Both the position numbers and the translations under genes were made by a program. A DNA stretch of 64,000 bases from DASWJQ01 sp036397095 (lineage in GTDB: Bacteria; Chloroflexota; Anaerolineae; Anaerolineales; E44-bin32): assembly GCA_036397095.1 (NCBI GenBank), contig DASWJQ010000099.1, positions 1-64,000 on the forward strand, written 5' to 3'. A model generated the notes under the pieces. The model saw only the letters and a program-made list of their open reading frames with translations, was not told the DNA's origin and ran no database searches. Positions 33,036 through 41,040 of this stretch are shown piece by piece; the stretch's first letter is position 1, and each line of letters begins with the position of its first letter.

Positions 33036-33089
33036 GCAGCCTCCATCCTACAAGGGGCAACCGCGGCTTCGGGCGGTCGCACAGGGGAA

Positions 33090-33120
33090 CCGGCGGCGCG
33101 CCCCCGAATTTCACCGCCGG
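33090..33120 (-). terminator. Possible end hairpin of the HU-like gene
   Basis: CCGGCGG and CCGCCGG form a 7-bp stem with a 17-base loop just after the HU-like stop codon. There is no clear T-run, so this is weak. Confidence 0.25.
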
Positions 33121-33134
33121 GCGCCATCAGCCCG

Positions 33135-33557
33135 TCAGGCTTTGATGGCGTAGGCGTCGATATCGCGAACTGGATCGTCCGGGTGCGTCGAATTCCACAT
33201 TTGGGCCAACCGCTTCAAGCTGGCGCCGATGTTTTCGTGGCGGTCGATGCCGGCCCGGTAGGCATCCGTTGCACTCAGGCGTTCAACCAGGGCCGGATCG
33301 GTCTCCAGAGCAGCGCGAATCGTACCGTCAAGGTCAATGGCCGGCTTGATGCGACCGACGCCGGGAATCACCACTGGCCGTCCGCGCACCAGGTGCCAGA
33401 AGAGCAACTCGGGCAGGGCCTCGAGCGTCTTACGGATGGTCGCTCCGTCGAGATCGGTTTGCTCCACCAGGTATTCGACCGCCTCGTCGGCTGGCAACTC
33501 GTCTTCCAACTCCAAAACTGGACGGTACCGCTGTATCACGTCGTGCACACTGGCCAT
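33135..33557 (-). CDS. HU/IHF-like DNA-binding protein
   Basis: 140 residues from ATG 33557. The middle part (TIRKTLEALPELLFWHLVRGRPVVIPGVGRIKP, discussed by position only beyond its core GRPVVIPGVG) resembles the HU/IHF fold: a helical base followed by the beta-strand 'G-x-V-x-L-P-G-x-G' turn. The C-terminal third has no basic arm like that of HU and is unassigned. An ATG at 33572 is in frame, but GGGAGG lies between the two ATGs at proper distance from the second, so I use the second. A TATGAT box lies 49 bases upstream. It probably binds DNA; its role is unknown. Confidence 0.6.
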   Translation of the reverse strand: MASVHDVIQRYRPVLELEDELPADEAVEYLVEQTDLDGATIRKTLEALPELLFWHLVRGRPVVIPGVGRIKPAIDLDGTIRAALETDPALVERLSATDAYRAGIDRHENIGASLKRLAQMWNSTHPDDPVRDIDAYAIKA

Positions 33558-33605
33558 GCCTTTACCTCCCATAAGTTCGGAATGTCCATTCGCAGAACAG
33601 CGCGA

Positions 33606-33611
33606 ATCATA
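33606..33611 (-). promoter_or_regulatory. -10 box of the HU-like gene
   Basis: TATGAT on the minus strand gives a leader of about 42 bases to the ATG at 33557, which has a good Shine-Dalgarno. No strong -35 is seen. Confidence 0.35.
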
Positions 33612-33633
33612 TCACCGGTTGCCGATGGTGCCG

Positions 33634-35004
33634 TCAGGCCCGTGGTTCCTGCCCAGCCTCGACCATGCGGCGGGCTGCCCGGCGGCCGATCTCGACGGCG
33701 AAATTCGTGCCTCGGTCCCAGGGATAGACCTGGCTCATGCTGGCCAACCACAAGCCTTCGATCGGCGTGGCCAACGGCGGAATACTCTCCGAATGATTGA
33801 CCGGCGGCACCGGCTGGGCATAGGGTGTTCGGAATAGCCAGGAATCGCGCACCCAACCCGGTTCGAAGGCGCTATTGAAACGCGGCAGCGCCTCGAAAAA
33901 CCTGGCCTCCAACTCCGGCTGGGTCAACGAGAAGTACTCGTGGTCGGGATCCAGGTAGTCCCCGCAGTACACAATGTGATCACCGCCGAAGAACTCGGGC
34001 GACAGGTAGTTCGTGTGTTCGACCAGGGCCAAAAACGGGAACCCGGCTTGCTTGGGCAAGTTATGCCAGTAGATCCCCTGCTCAGACAGGCGCTGGCGCA
34101 ACGCCAGGATCAACACCACCGCCCCCATCGATTTGAGCGACAGCAGCCGCTCCAAATAGCTGGCTGGCAGGCTGGGCGCCATGCGCGCCAACAAGGCAGG
34201 CGAGGTTGTCACCAAACACTGGTCGGCCTGCAGCGGGCCGGACTCTGCCTGAATCATGAGTCCGCCGTCGTTGCGCTCAATACGCTGGACAGGCGTCCGG
34301 TAGCGCAGGTCCACTCCCATCGAAAGCAATCGCTCCGCCAGGTCATCGGCAAAGGCCTGGAACCCACCTTCGTATGTGCCAAGCCGGGGCGTACGCGCCT
34401 TGACCCGCGCCCAGAACCAGGCCATGTTGACCTGTTCGTAGTGCGGGCCAAACTTGCCTTCAAGCAGCGGTTTCCACATGACCTCATAGGCCTTGTCCCC
34501 CATCTTGGCCCGCAGCCAGCGATCGGCCGTGTGCTGCTCCAGCGGCTGCCAGTTGCGGGTCAGCGTCAAGTAGAAGCCGACCAGTCCAGACCGCAGCCGC
34601 GCCGTCAGGGGCAGGCCAGGGAACGTCAAGACCCTGGCGGCCCGGGCCAGCATGCCGGCGGCGGGCAGGCGGTTGACCCATTTGCCGAGCGGCAACAGAC
34701 TCGCAAGCGGTGCGTCCATTGGGTAGAACTTGCCCTGGTGGTAGACGGCCGTCGTGGGCCAGGGGAAAAAGACTCGATCAGACCAACCGAGTTCGTCGAT
34801 CAGCCCCAAGATATGACGATCGCTGGCAAACCAGTGGTGGTAGTAGCGCTCGACCGACCAGTCCCAGCGCGGCAGCTTGAATCCGGCGGCCAGCCCCCCG
34901 GGGTGATCGGCGGCCTCCAAGACGACGACGCGCTTGCCGGCGCGCACCAGGTCGTAAGCCGCCGCCAGGCCACCAATGCCGGCACCAACGACGGCAACGG
35001 TCAT
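33634..35004 (-). CDS. FAD-dependent amine-oxidase/desaturase-like oxidoreductase
   Basis: 456 residues from ATG 35004. The N-terminal dinucleotide motif is VAVVGAGIGGLAAAYDLVRAG followed by EAADHPGGLAAGFK (motif named by parts), as in phytoene desaturases, UDP-galactopyranose-mutase-like and protoporphyrinogen-oxidase-like enzymes. The C-terminal FAD segment is LWLASMSQVYPWDRGTNFAV. The long middle substrate domain has many aromatics (RYYHHWFASD, AWFWARVKAR). The gene overlaps the flippase-like gene by ATGA, so the two are probably made together; the substrate may be an isoprenoid or glycolipid. Confidence 0.78.
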   Translation of the reverse strand: MTVAVVGAGIGGLAAAYDLVRAGKRVVVLEAADHPGGLAAGFKLPRWDWSVERYYHHWFASDRHILGLIDELGWSDRVFFPWPTTAVYHQGKFYPMDAPLASLLPLGKWVNRLPAAGMLARAARVLTFPGLPLTARLRSGLVGFYLTLTRNWQPLEQHTADRWLRAKMGDKAYEVMWKPLLEGKFGPHYEQVNMAWFWARVKARTPRLGTYEGGFQAFADDLAERLLSMGVDLRYRTPVQRIERNDGGLMIQAESGPLQADQCLVTTSPALLARMAPSLPASYLERLLSLKSMGAVVLILALRQRLSEQGIYWHNLPKQAGFPFLALVEHTNYLSPEFFGGDHIVYCGDYLDPDHEYFSLTQPELEARFFEALPRFNSAFEPGWVRDSWLFRTPYAQPVPPVNHSESIPPLATPIEGLWLASMSQVYPWDRGTNFAVEIGRRAARRMVEAGQEPRA

Positions 35005-36047
35005 GCCCCGGCCTCTTGCGCTATTTCGTGCTGGACGCGATCCCAACTCAGACTTTGGCGGGCCATGTAATACGCCCCCAGCAATGTGATGGGCAGCCAG
35101 AGGGCAGCATGCAGAACCAGGGTGTATCCGGCGGCCAACGGCCCAGCAACGCCGTAGGCCTCGAGCACGGCAATCCCAGGCGCGTCAAAGGTGCCAACAT
35201 AGCCCGGCGCCGACGGGATAGTTGTCGCCAGATTCACAATTCCGTTCATCAGCATTAGGGCAAAGAATGACACATCGAAGGGGAACGCCTGCATCACAAG
35301 CCAGTATTTGCCGGTCTCCAGCAGCCAGATAACGGTCGAGGTTGCCAACACCATGGCCACATCAGCCGGGGACCGCAGGGAAGACAGGCCATCGACAAAG
35401 CGTTCGATCAGACCCATGGCATTCGATCGGAGAGAAATCGGCAGCAGCCGTTCAAGCAGCCAGGATGCGACCCGCAGCACAGGCTGGGGGAAAATCGCCA
35501 TCAGCAAGAACACGAGTACGGCGGCGCCAAAGGCTGCCGTCCCCCACAGCGCGACCGTCTGGATGCCGCCGGCAAAGGTGGTACCGGCGGTCACCCGCGC
35601 CAGCTCCGGCAGGTTCACGAAGACGAAGGCCAGCATGACTACCCCGTCGAAGGCTCGTTCAACCACAATGGTGGCCAGCGAGGCCGAGATCGGGATTTGC
35701 CGCTGGCGCCGCAGCACGTAGGCGCGCAACAATTCGCCCGCCCGCGCCGGGTAGATGTTATTGCCCATGTAGCCAATGGCGACAATCGGGAACATCTCGC
35801 TAGTGGGGACGGCCTGCAGGGGGCGCAGCAAATAGTGCCAGCGCCAGGCTCGGGCCCAGACGGCCAACATATATGCCCCCACGCCCGGGATCAGCCAGAC
35901 GTAGTTAGCGCCCTTGACTGCCCGCCAGACCTCCCCCAGTTGAAGACCGCGCAGCGCCAGCCAAAGGAACAGGGCGCTGATGACCACGCCTAGCCAGAAC
36001 TGCCAGCGTTTCAATCGGCCTCCAAACGAAAGGCGGGGCCGCTTCAC
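35001..36047 (-). CDS. Flippase-like UPF0104/AglD-family membrane protein
   Basis: 348 residues with eight or nine helices. UPF0104 landmarks are NNIYPARAGELLRAYVLRRQ, ATIVVERAFDGVVML and SAPGYVGTFDAPGIAVLEAYG. Relatives take part in lipid or glycolipid translocation and AglD-type protein glycosylation in archaea. GTG at 36047 lies 12 bases after a TAGAAT box with no Shine-Dalgarno, so its mRNA should have almost no leader. It is the second member of this family in the window; the two differ widely in sequence. Confidence 0.75.
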   Translation of the reverse strand: MKRPRLSFGGRLKRWQFWLGVVISALFLWLALRGLQLGEVWRAVKGANYVWLIPGVGAYMLAVWARAWRWHYLLRPLQAVPTSEMFPIVAIGYMGNNIYPARAGELLRAYVLRRQRQIPISASLATIVVERAFDGVVMLAFVFVNLPELARVTAGTTFAGGIQTVALWGTAAFGAAVLVFLLMAIFPQPVLRVASWLLERLLPISLRSNAMGLIERFVDGLSSLRSPADVAMVLATSTVIWLLETGKYWLVMQAFPFDVSFFALMLMNGIVNLATTIPSAPGYVGTFDAPGIAVLEAYGVAGPLAAGYTLVLHAALWLPITLLGAYYMARQSLSWDRVQHEIAQEAGA

Positions 36048-36059
36048 CCCGCCGGTTGG

Positions 36060-36065
36060 ATTCTA
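36060..36065 (-). promoter_or_regulatory. -10 box next to the flippase-like start
   Basis: TAGAAT on the minus strand, 12 bases before the GTG at 36047. The expected transcription start is within about 5 bases of the start codon. Confidence 0.4.
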
Positions 36066-36096
36066 CCATGTGCATTTGACAGCCTAGGCGACAGCA

Positions 36097-36123
36097 AGCG
36101 CCGCCGGCAATGCCGGCGGCGCT
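36097..36123 (-). terminator. Strong 13-bp GC hairpin after the SWIM gene
   Basis: AGCGCCGCCGGCA and its exact complement leave a one-base centre (effective loop about five bases). It follows the SWIM gene stop by 45 bases and precedes the next promoter. Only scattered T residues follow (CTTGCTGTC), so termination may be partial. A second smaller hairpin (ACCCTCG/CGAGGGT, about 36129-36148) lies between it and the gene. Confidence 0.5.
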
Positions 36124-36166
36124 GCTTCCACCCTCGCGCAACCGAGGGTTCTTAAGCCGAATGGTG

Positions 36167-36412
36167 TTAGGCGACTTCGGGTATGGCCGGGATCATCCCC
36201 TCAAGCACTCGCTCTAGGGCCATCGTGTGGCTGCAAACGCCACGCGTCAGGAAGAAATCACAATCACAACGCCACTCGTTGTCTTCGAAGTGAACGGTGT
36301 GCGGGTTGTTTTCACCATTGAAAGTGGCGCGAAACGCCTCGAATTGAATGCGACCCCGTTCTTCGGCGTATCGCTTGGCCTTCTCGATCTTGCCAATCAT
36401 CCCGTAGTCCAT
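36167..36412 (-). CDS. Small SWIM-type zinc-finger protein
   Basis: 81 residues from ATG 36412. The C-terminal half has WRCDCDFFLTRGVCSHTMAL, the CxC-x8-CxH pattern of SWIM fingers, which bind one zinc and usually mediate DNA or protein contacts. The N-terminal half (KIEKAKRYAEERGRI) is a basic helix. A GTG six bases earlier is in frame but forms part of the Shine-Dalgarno AAAGGAG, so I use the ATG. It stands alone behind a strong promoter and a leader ending in a terminator-like hairpin. Role unknown. Confidence 0.75.
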   Translation of the reverse strand: MDYGMIGKIEKAKRYAEERGRIQFEAFRATFNGENNPHTVHFEDNEWRCDCDFFLTRGVCSHTMALERVLEGMIPAIPEVA

Positions 36413-36431
36413 CGACACTCCTTTGGCTGTG

Positions 36432-36472
36432 AAAACAAAAAGGCACGCGGGCGTAGTGCTAGCCCCGTGCCT
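36432..36472 (-). terminator. Intrinsic terminator or attenuator directly before the SWIM gene
   Basis: On the minus strand the arms AGGCACG-GGGC and GCCC-G-CGTGCCT (36441-36472) form an 11-bp stem with one bulge and a 9-base loop. They are followed by TTTTTGTTTT. This is the clearest Rho-independent terminator in the window, and it ends about 10 bases before the ribosome site of the SWIM gene. It would stop either a short RNA begun at 36539 or readthrough from the CLC pseudogene. Confidence 0.8.
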
Positions 36473-36491
36473 GTGTGCGGCCTGACTTCAT
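36459..36491 (-). CDS. Possible 10-residue leader peptide
   Basis: ATG AAG TCA... encodes MKSGRTQARG and stops with TAG in the loop-side part of the terminator hairpin. AAGGA lies 3 bases before the ATG, rather close. Its position resembles leader peptides of attenuators, where ribosome stalling would open the hairpin, but the codons show no run of one amino acid. Low confidence. Confidence 0.2.
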   Translation of the reverse strand: MKSGRTQARG

Positions 36492-36545
36492 TTGTCCTTG
36501 ACGGACCCTCACGGCGGATTCAATGCCTCCTGAGTAAGTGCACTC

Positions 36546-36574
36546 AGTATAGGCCGATGAATGCGGCTCGTCAA
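36546..36574 (-). promoter_or_regulatory. Strong sigma-70 type promoter
   Basis: On the minus strand TTGACG (36569-36574) and TATACT (36546-36551) are separated by exactly 17 bases. Each hexamer has a single mismatch to consensus. It is one of the two best -35/-10 pairs in the window. Confidence 0.7.
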
Positions 36575-36605
36575 CGACGATCAGCCTACGGGCCCTGTAC
36601 GCGGG

Positions 36606-38707
36606 TCAGGTCTCTAGAACTGGCGAATCGAAAAATCGGGATACGGATGCCGGATCCGAACCCTTGACCAGCAGGGTGACCCGGTCATGGCCAAGCAGGC
36701 GCGTGTCGCCATGCGGCAATTGCACCTCGCCGGCCCGCTCGATGCTGACAACCACACAATCGCGCGGCAGACCGAGCCGAGCCAGTTGCTGGCCGGCCGC
36801 TGGCGAATCGTCGTCTACCAGCACCACGACCAGCTCAGCGTCCGGCTTGGGATCGATCGCTGCCATCAACTTGCCTGGCCGGCGGCGGACGGTGCCGATT
36901 TCGTAGGCGCGAATGACGTCATTGCGGCGCACGATCCCAACCAAATGTGTGGGGTCCCCCGGGCGCCACGACGGGCAGACGGGACAAATCGCGCGGCGCC
37001 ATGCGCTCCATGGCCAGCCGGACAGTCTCGCCGGGAAGGGCGGTGACCAGATGCCGGGTAGCGATGTCGCCCACGGTTAGATCCGGCGCCAGCTGCTCAT
37101 CCGGCCCGGCGCGGCGCAGATCGCTCAAGGACACAATCCCGACCAGTTTGCCGCTTGCTTGCACGACGGGGTAGGCGTGGCTGTTGGTCGCGAGAAAGCG
37201 CGCCGCCAACTCGCTGGCGGGCATGTCCGGCGGCACGGTCAATGCCGGCGGCCGCATGACCTCGTCCACCCGGACCGAATCCATCACATCGACGTCGCGG
37301 CCGCGCACCACGCGGATCCCGCGCCGGACAAGCTTGAGCGTGTAGATCGACTCCGGATGAAGGTGCTGGGCAACGACGGTCGCCGTAATCACCGCTGCCA
37401 TCAAGAGCAGAATAATTCGGTAATCATCGGTCATTTCGAACACAATCAGGATGGCGGTCAAAGGCGCGCGCGCGGCCGCGCTAGAAGACGGCGGCCATGC
37501 CGACGGCGGCATACGGACCGGGGCCGGCGGCGATCGTCGGGAACAAACTGCTGGCCAACCAACCGAAAGCCCCGCCCAACATGGCGCCGGCGAACAGGCT
37601 AGGGGCGAAGACGCCGCCGGAATTGCCGGATCCAAGGGTAAAGGACGTGGCCAGCTATTTGAGAAACGCCAGGGCCAACAAGGTGCCAAAGACCAGCTCG
37701 CCGTTCAATCCGGCCTCGATCGTGGCAAAGCCGGCACCGAAGATGCTCGGCAGCTGCCGGCCTGCGCTGCCTGAAATTTCTCCCCCAGGCAGGCCATAGC
37801 CGATGGCCGGGACGAACGAGACCAGGGCCAGCGCCAGACCGCCCAGCAACAGGCCGCCGACGGCTGGTTTGAGGCTCAGTGGAAACCGGGTCCGGTCAAA
37901 AGCGTCCTCAAAGGCATACAACAGCCGAATAAAGGCCAATCCCAATCCGGCGGCCAGCAGGCCCAGCAGCAGGTAGAGCAGGATCTCCCACGGGCTCGTC
38001 AAACTGTACTCCGGAATGGCAAAAGCGGGACCGTCGCCGAGCACCGAGCGCGCCACTACACTGGCAATAACGGAGGCGATCACCACGCCGCCCAGATCAC
38101 CAATCCGCAGTTCGCCCAGAACCACTTCGACAGCGAAAATCACGCCGGCAATTGGCGCGTTGAAGGTGGCGGCGATGCCGGCCGCCGCGCCGGCGGCAAC
38201 CAGCATCCGAACCCGCTCCTCGGAGAAACGCAGCAACTGGCCGACCGTTGAACCCAAAGCGGCGCCAACCTGGACGATGGGCCCTTCGCGGCCAGCAGAG
38301 CCGCCGCTGCCGATGCAGGCTGCCGAAGCCAGCAGCTTTGCCAGGGCGACACGGGGACGAATCCGGCCGCCTCGAAGGGCCATCGCTTCCATCACTTCGG
38401 GCACCCCGTGTCCCTGCGCCTCGCGCGCGAAGAAGGCTATGATCGGACCGGCCTGCAACCCGCCGATCACCGGCGCCAGGAGCAGCCAGCTCAGGCCCGG
38501 CAGGGGCACCAGAGCCGGAGCGCTGATGAACAGCGTCCGTTCAACCAGGGCGATCAGGCCGATGAAAGCCAGGCCACCTACGGCTGTGCCGATGCCGACC
38601 AAGCCGGCCACGCCGAACATGACCGCCATCTCCGACGGCAGCACCCGGTCAAGCTAGTTGGCCAGCAGTTTGGTTCGTTTGGGTGAGGGTAAGGTTTGCC
38701 GGTCCAC
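36606..38707 (-). pseudogene. CLC chloride channel with CBS and TrkA-C-like domains, broken by four lesions
   Basis: Read through its lesions this encodes an about 690-residue CLC channel/antiporter: selectivity segments GSGGSAGREGPIVQVGAALG (gating Glu kept) and GSGNSGGVFAPSLFAGAMLG, then a pair of CBS domains (VMRPPALTVPP, GIVSLSDL, VGIVRRNDVI) and a C-terminal TrkA-C-like module (LARLGLPRDCVVVSI). Breaks: in-frame TAG at 38654-38656, in-frame TAG at 37655-37657, one-base shift near 37481-37485 and one extra base in a run of five C at 36956-36960. Conserved motifs remain, so inactivation looks recent. Neighbouring genes are intact. Sequencing error is the alternative. Confidence 0.75.
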
Positions 38708-38715
38708 GGCGGGGG

Positions 38716-38721
38716 ATAATA
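38716..38721 (-). promoter_or_regulatory. -10 box at the start of the CLC gene
   Basis: TATTAT on the minus strand lies 8 bases before the GTG at 38707, inside a run of G and C. Transcription would begin at or next to the GTG, again a leaderless arrangement. Confidence 0.4.
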
Positions 38722-38737
38722 GACCCCCGGGGGAAAG

Positions 38738-39499
38738 TTAGGCGCCGCTGATCAGATCCGGCAATTGTCCGATGTTGGCGATCACCGGGCAGTCGGCCTC
38801 TTCAAAGAGACCCTTGGGATCAACCAGCACCGGATGCACCCCGGCCGCCCGGGCGCCGCCGACGTCGGCGTAGTAGTTGTCACCGATGTACATGGCGGCC
38901 TCGGGCGCTACCCCGGCCAGATCCAGCGCGTGCTGCAATAAGCGTGGATCCGGCTTCCAGTAGCCCACCTCACCGGCCGCCAGCGCGAATTCGAACTCGT
39001 CCGCCAGCCCAAGGTCACCGACCAGATCATGCAGAGGACGGTCCCGGTTGGAGACCAGACCCAGCCTTAAACCTTGTTGGCGCAGCCGCTCGAGGCTGGG
39101 TATCACGTCCGGCGGCACCTTGTCCACCGGTTTGTAGCGCTGGCGCATCGCCTCATTCAATTGGCGGGCCAGCGACTCTGCATCGGCCGGTTCGGCGCCA
39201 AGGCGCTCGACGTGACGCCGGGTGAATTGCAGCCAAACGTAACCGCGGTCGTCGCCAGCAGCTTCGATGTCCTGGCGCAGGTTGGCCGAATTGGCCCAGT
39301 ATTCGTGCGTCCAGCGCTCGGCCCGGCGGAGCGTGGCGGCATCGGGCCGCAATCCGTATTCGCCTGCCAACGCGTAGAAAATCTCCAGACCCGGCGGATC
39401 GTTGTGCCGCAACGTTCCGTCCAGATCGAAGATGATTAACTCGAGATTCGCCCAGCCGTTGCCGGAGGCCGGGCCGTTGGAGGCGGCTGGCGAATTCAT
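38738..39499 (-). CDS. HAD-family phosphatase (subfamily IA)
   Basis: 253 residues from ATG 39499, which overlaps the moaA stop (ATGA). HAD motif I is LIIFDLDGTLRHND, motif II is LGLVSNRDR, the motif III Lys lies in YWKPDPRLL and motif IV is YIGDNYYADVGGARAAG. A helical cap of about 110 residues lies between motifs I and II. It should hydrolyse a phosphate ester or pyrophosphate; phosphoglycolate- or pyrophosphatase-like specificity is possible. A role in molybdopterin synthesis is suggested only by its coupling to moaA. Confidence 0.8.
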   Translation of the reverse strand: MNSPAASNGPASGNGWANLELIIFDLDGTLRHNDPPGLEIFYALAGEYGLRPDAATLRRAERWTHEYWANSANLRQDIEAAGDDRGYVWLQFTRRHVERLGAEPADAESLARQLNEAMRQRYKPVDKVPPDVIPSLERLRQQGLRLGLVSNRDRPLHDLVGDLGLADEFEFALAAGEVGYWKPDPRLLQHALDLAGVAPEAAMYIGDNYYADVGGARAAGVHPVLVDPKGLFEEADCPVIANIGQLPDLISGA

Positions 39500-40506
39500 C
39501 CGCCGATGAAGTGCATTTCGACCTTGGGCAGGTCGGCCGTCTGAGCAGTGCGCTCTTCCGAATAGCGATCGGACCGCTTTCGCCAGATCGTGCTGATGGC
39601 CGCGATCAGGGATGGGTCGTCCACCTCCTGGCGCAGCAGCGCCCGCAGATCGTGGCCCTGGCTGGCAAACAGGCAGGTGTACAGTTTGCCATCGGCCGAC
39701 AGGCGTACGCGTGAGCAGTCGCCGCAAAAGGGTTGGCTCACAGAGGCGATGATCCCGATTTCGCCGGCGCCGTCCAGGTAGCGGTAGCGGTTGGCCACCT
39801 CCCCACGGTAGTTCGGCTTAACCGGCTCGAGTGGGTAGACACGCTGAATCCTATCGACGATCTGGCGCGCCGGCACGACATCCTCCAGCTGCCAGCCGTT
39901 GGTGGTGCCGACATCCATGAATTCGATGTAGCGCAGAATCTGGCCCGAATGGCGAAAACGCTCCGCCATCGGCAGGATCTGGTCTTCATTGATGCCACGT
40001 TTGACCACCATATTGACCTTGACCGGCTCAAGACCCGCCTTGACCGCCACGTCAATGGCACTGAGGATCGGTTCCACCTCAAAGCCTACGTCATTCATAT
40101 CACGGAAGGTGCCGTCGTCCATCGCGTCCAGGCTGACCGACACTCGGTCGAGGCCGGCGGCCTTCAGGTCTCGAGCGTGTTTTGCCAGCAGGGTCCCGTT
40201 GGTCGTCATGGTCAATTCGTCGATGTTCGGGATTAGCGCGAGCCGCTCAATCAGGCCCAGCAGGCCCGGACGAAGGAGCGGCTCGCCGCCTGTCAACCGC
40301 AGCTTGCGCACCCCGAGGCTGGCGAATAGCCGACTCAACCGCTCGATCTCATCGAACGAGAGCAGCTCTTGCTGACTCAGAAACTGGTAGCCGGGACCGA
40401 AGATTTCCTTGGGCATGCAGTAGGTGCAGCGGAAATTGCATCGGTCGGTTACCGAGATGCGCAGATCTTGGATTGGTCTTCCGAGGGTATCGTGTACCGG
40501 TTCCAT
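39496..40506 (-). CDS. moaA: GTP 3',8-cyclase (molybdenum cofactor biosynthesis protein A)
   Basis: 336 residues from ATG 40506. The radical-SAM cluster motif is TDRCNFRCTYCMP near residue 21, the SAM segment LTGGEPLLRP follows, and the second MoaA-specific cluster is CGDCSRVRLSADGKLYTC. The protein ends in Gly-Gly, the terminus required for MoaA activity. It converts GTP to 3',8-cyclo-7,8-dihydro-GTP, the first step to molybdopterin. A 12-codon longer start is in frame but not needed. A TAGAAT box and a hairpin-forming leader precede it. The other moa genes are not in the window. Confidence 0.93.
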   Translation of the reverse strand: MEPVHDTLGRPIQDLRISVTDRCNFRCTYCMPKEIFGPGYQFLSQQELLSFDEIERLSRLFASLGVRKLRLTGGEPLLRPGLLGLIERLALIPNIDELTMTTNGTLLAKHARDLKAAGLDRVSVSLDAMDDGTFRDMNDVGFEVEPILSAIDVAVKAGLEPVKVNMVVKRGINEDQILPMAERFRHSGQILRYIEFMDVGTTNGWQLEDVVPARQIVDRIQRVYPLEPVKPNYRGEVANRYRYLDGAGEIGIIASVSQPFCGDCSRVRLSADGKLYTCLFASQGHDLRALLRQEVDDPSLIAAISTIWRKRSDRYSEERTAQTADLPKVEMHFIGG

Positions 40507-40523
40507 GTCCGTACCGCCCGAAC

Positions 40524-40577
40524 CGACGGAACCTACCAACAAAAGGCGGGCTTAGCCGCTCCGAACTTGATCCGTCG
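40524..40577 (-). promoter_or_regulatory. Structured leader of moaA
   Basis: Within the predicted about 77-base leader, CGACGGA (40524-40530) and TCCGTCG (40571-40577) can pair. An inner GCGG/CCGC hairpin is followed by CTTTTG. It does not match my memory of the Moco RNA motif. It might be a regulatory structure or chance. Confidence 0.3.
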
Positions 40578-40589
40578 TGGGGTGTCTGC

Positions 40590-40595
40590 ATTCTA
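40590..40595 (-). promoter_or_regulatory. -10 box of moaA
   Basis: TAGAAT on the minus strand, about 84 bases before ATG 40506. The -35 region is weak (TGCCGA at 17-base spacing). Confidence 0.4.
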
Positions 40596-40648
40596 GCACA
40601 GCGGATTGGCCCTCGGCATGATTGACGGGGTCCGGGCCCGGCTCACTG

Positions 40649-40654
40649 TATAAT
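40649..40654 (+). promoter_or_regulatory. Consensus -10 box of the DUF1232-like gene
   Basis: A perfect TATAAT preceded by TG. TTGACG occurs 21 bases upstream, longer than the ideal spacing. The leader to ATG 40680 would be about 19 bases. Confidence 0.5.
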
Positions 40655-40679
40655 GCGGCAACTTGACGATGAGGTTGCC

Positions 40680-41018
40680 ATGAACGAAGATCCTTCCCGC
40701 TCCCTTGTGCCCCGCCCTGGTGGCGTCTTTGACTCGATCGGTCAGCGCCTGAAGCTGCTCGTGCGGCTACTCAAAGACCGTCGCGTCAACCCGCTGATCA
40801 AATTGCTGCCGATCGGCTCGTTGCTGTATTTGTTGATCCCCGACCTGGCTCCGGGACCGATCGACGATGCTGCCATCCTATGGATCGGCTCCTATTTATT
40901 CGTTGAGCTGTGCCCCGATGAGGTGGTGGCCGAACACCAACGCGAGCTGGCCTCGACGATCGATGGCGAGTGGCGCGAACTGGGCGAAGACAGCGAGGAA
41001 GAGCCGCTGGAAGGCTAG
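40680..41018 (+). CDS. Small DUF1232-like membrane protein
   Basis: 112 residues. A central hydrophobic stretch (NPLIKLLPIGSLLYLLIPDL) followed by Pro-Gly-Pro-Ile-Asp-Asp resembles DUF1232 proteins, in which a helix ends in an Asp-rich 'P-x-D' turn before a second helix. The C-terminus is very acidic. ATG 40680 is preceded by GATGAGG. Function unknown. It stands alone, convergent to the RodZ-like gene and divergent from moaA. Confidence 0.55.
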   Translation: MNEDPSRSLVPRPGGVFDSIGQRLKLLVRLLKDRRVNPLIKLLPIGSLLYLLIPDLAPGPIDDAAILWIGSYLFVELCPDEVVAEHQRELASTIDGEWRELGEDSEEEPLEG

Positions 41019-41040
41019 CTCGGAAGGGTAGGCCGCACGG

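Larger units (their letters stand above)
36432..36539 (-). ncRNA. Candidate short RNA or attenuated leader of the SWIM gene
   Basis: A consensus-like promoter (36546-36574) predicts transcription from about 36539, and the intrinsic terminator ends it near 36432, giving an RNA of about 108 bases. The region could be a stand-alone small RNA or the leader of the SWIM gene under termination control. It contains a 10-codon frame (36459-36491) ending inside the hairpin. No known RNA family is recognised. Confidence 0.45.

Noticed and set aside
36606..38707. Amber (TAG) recoding in the CLC gene
   Set aside because: Other genes here end normally in TAG, and the same gene also has two frame shifts, so decay explains it better.
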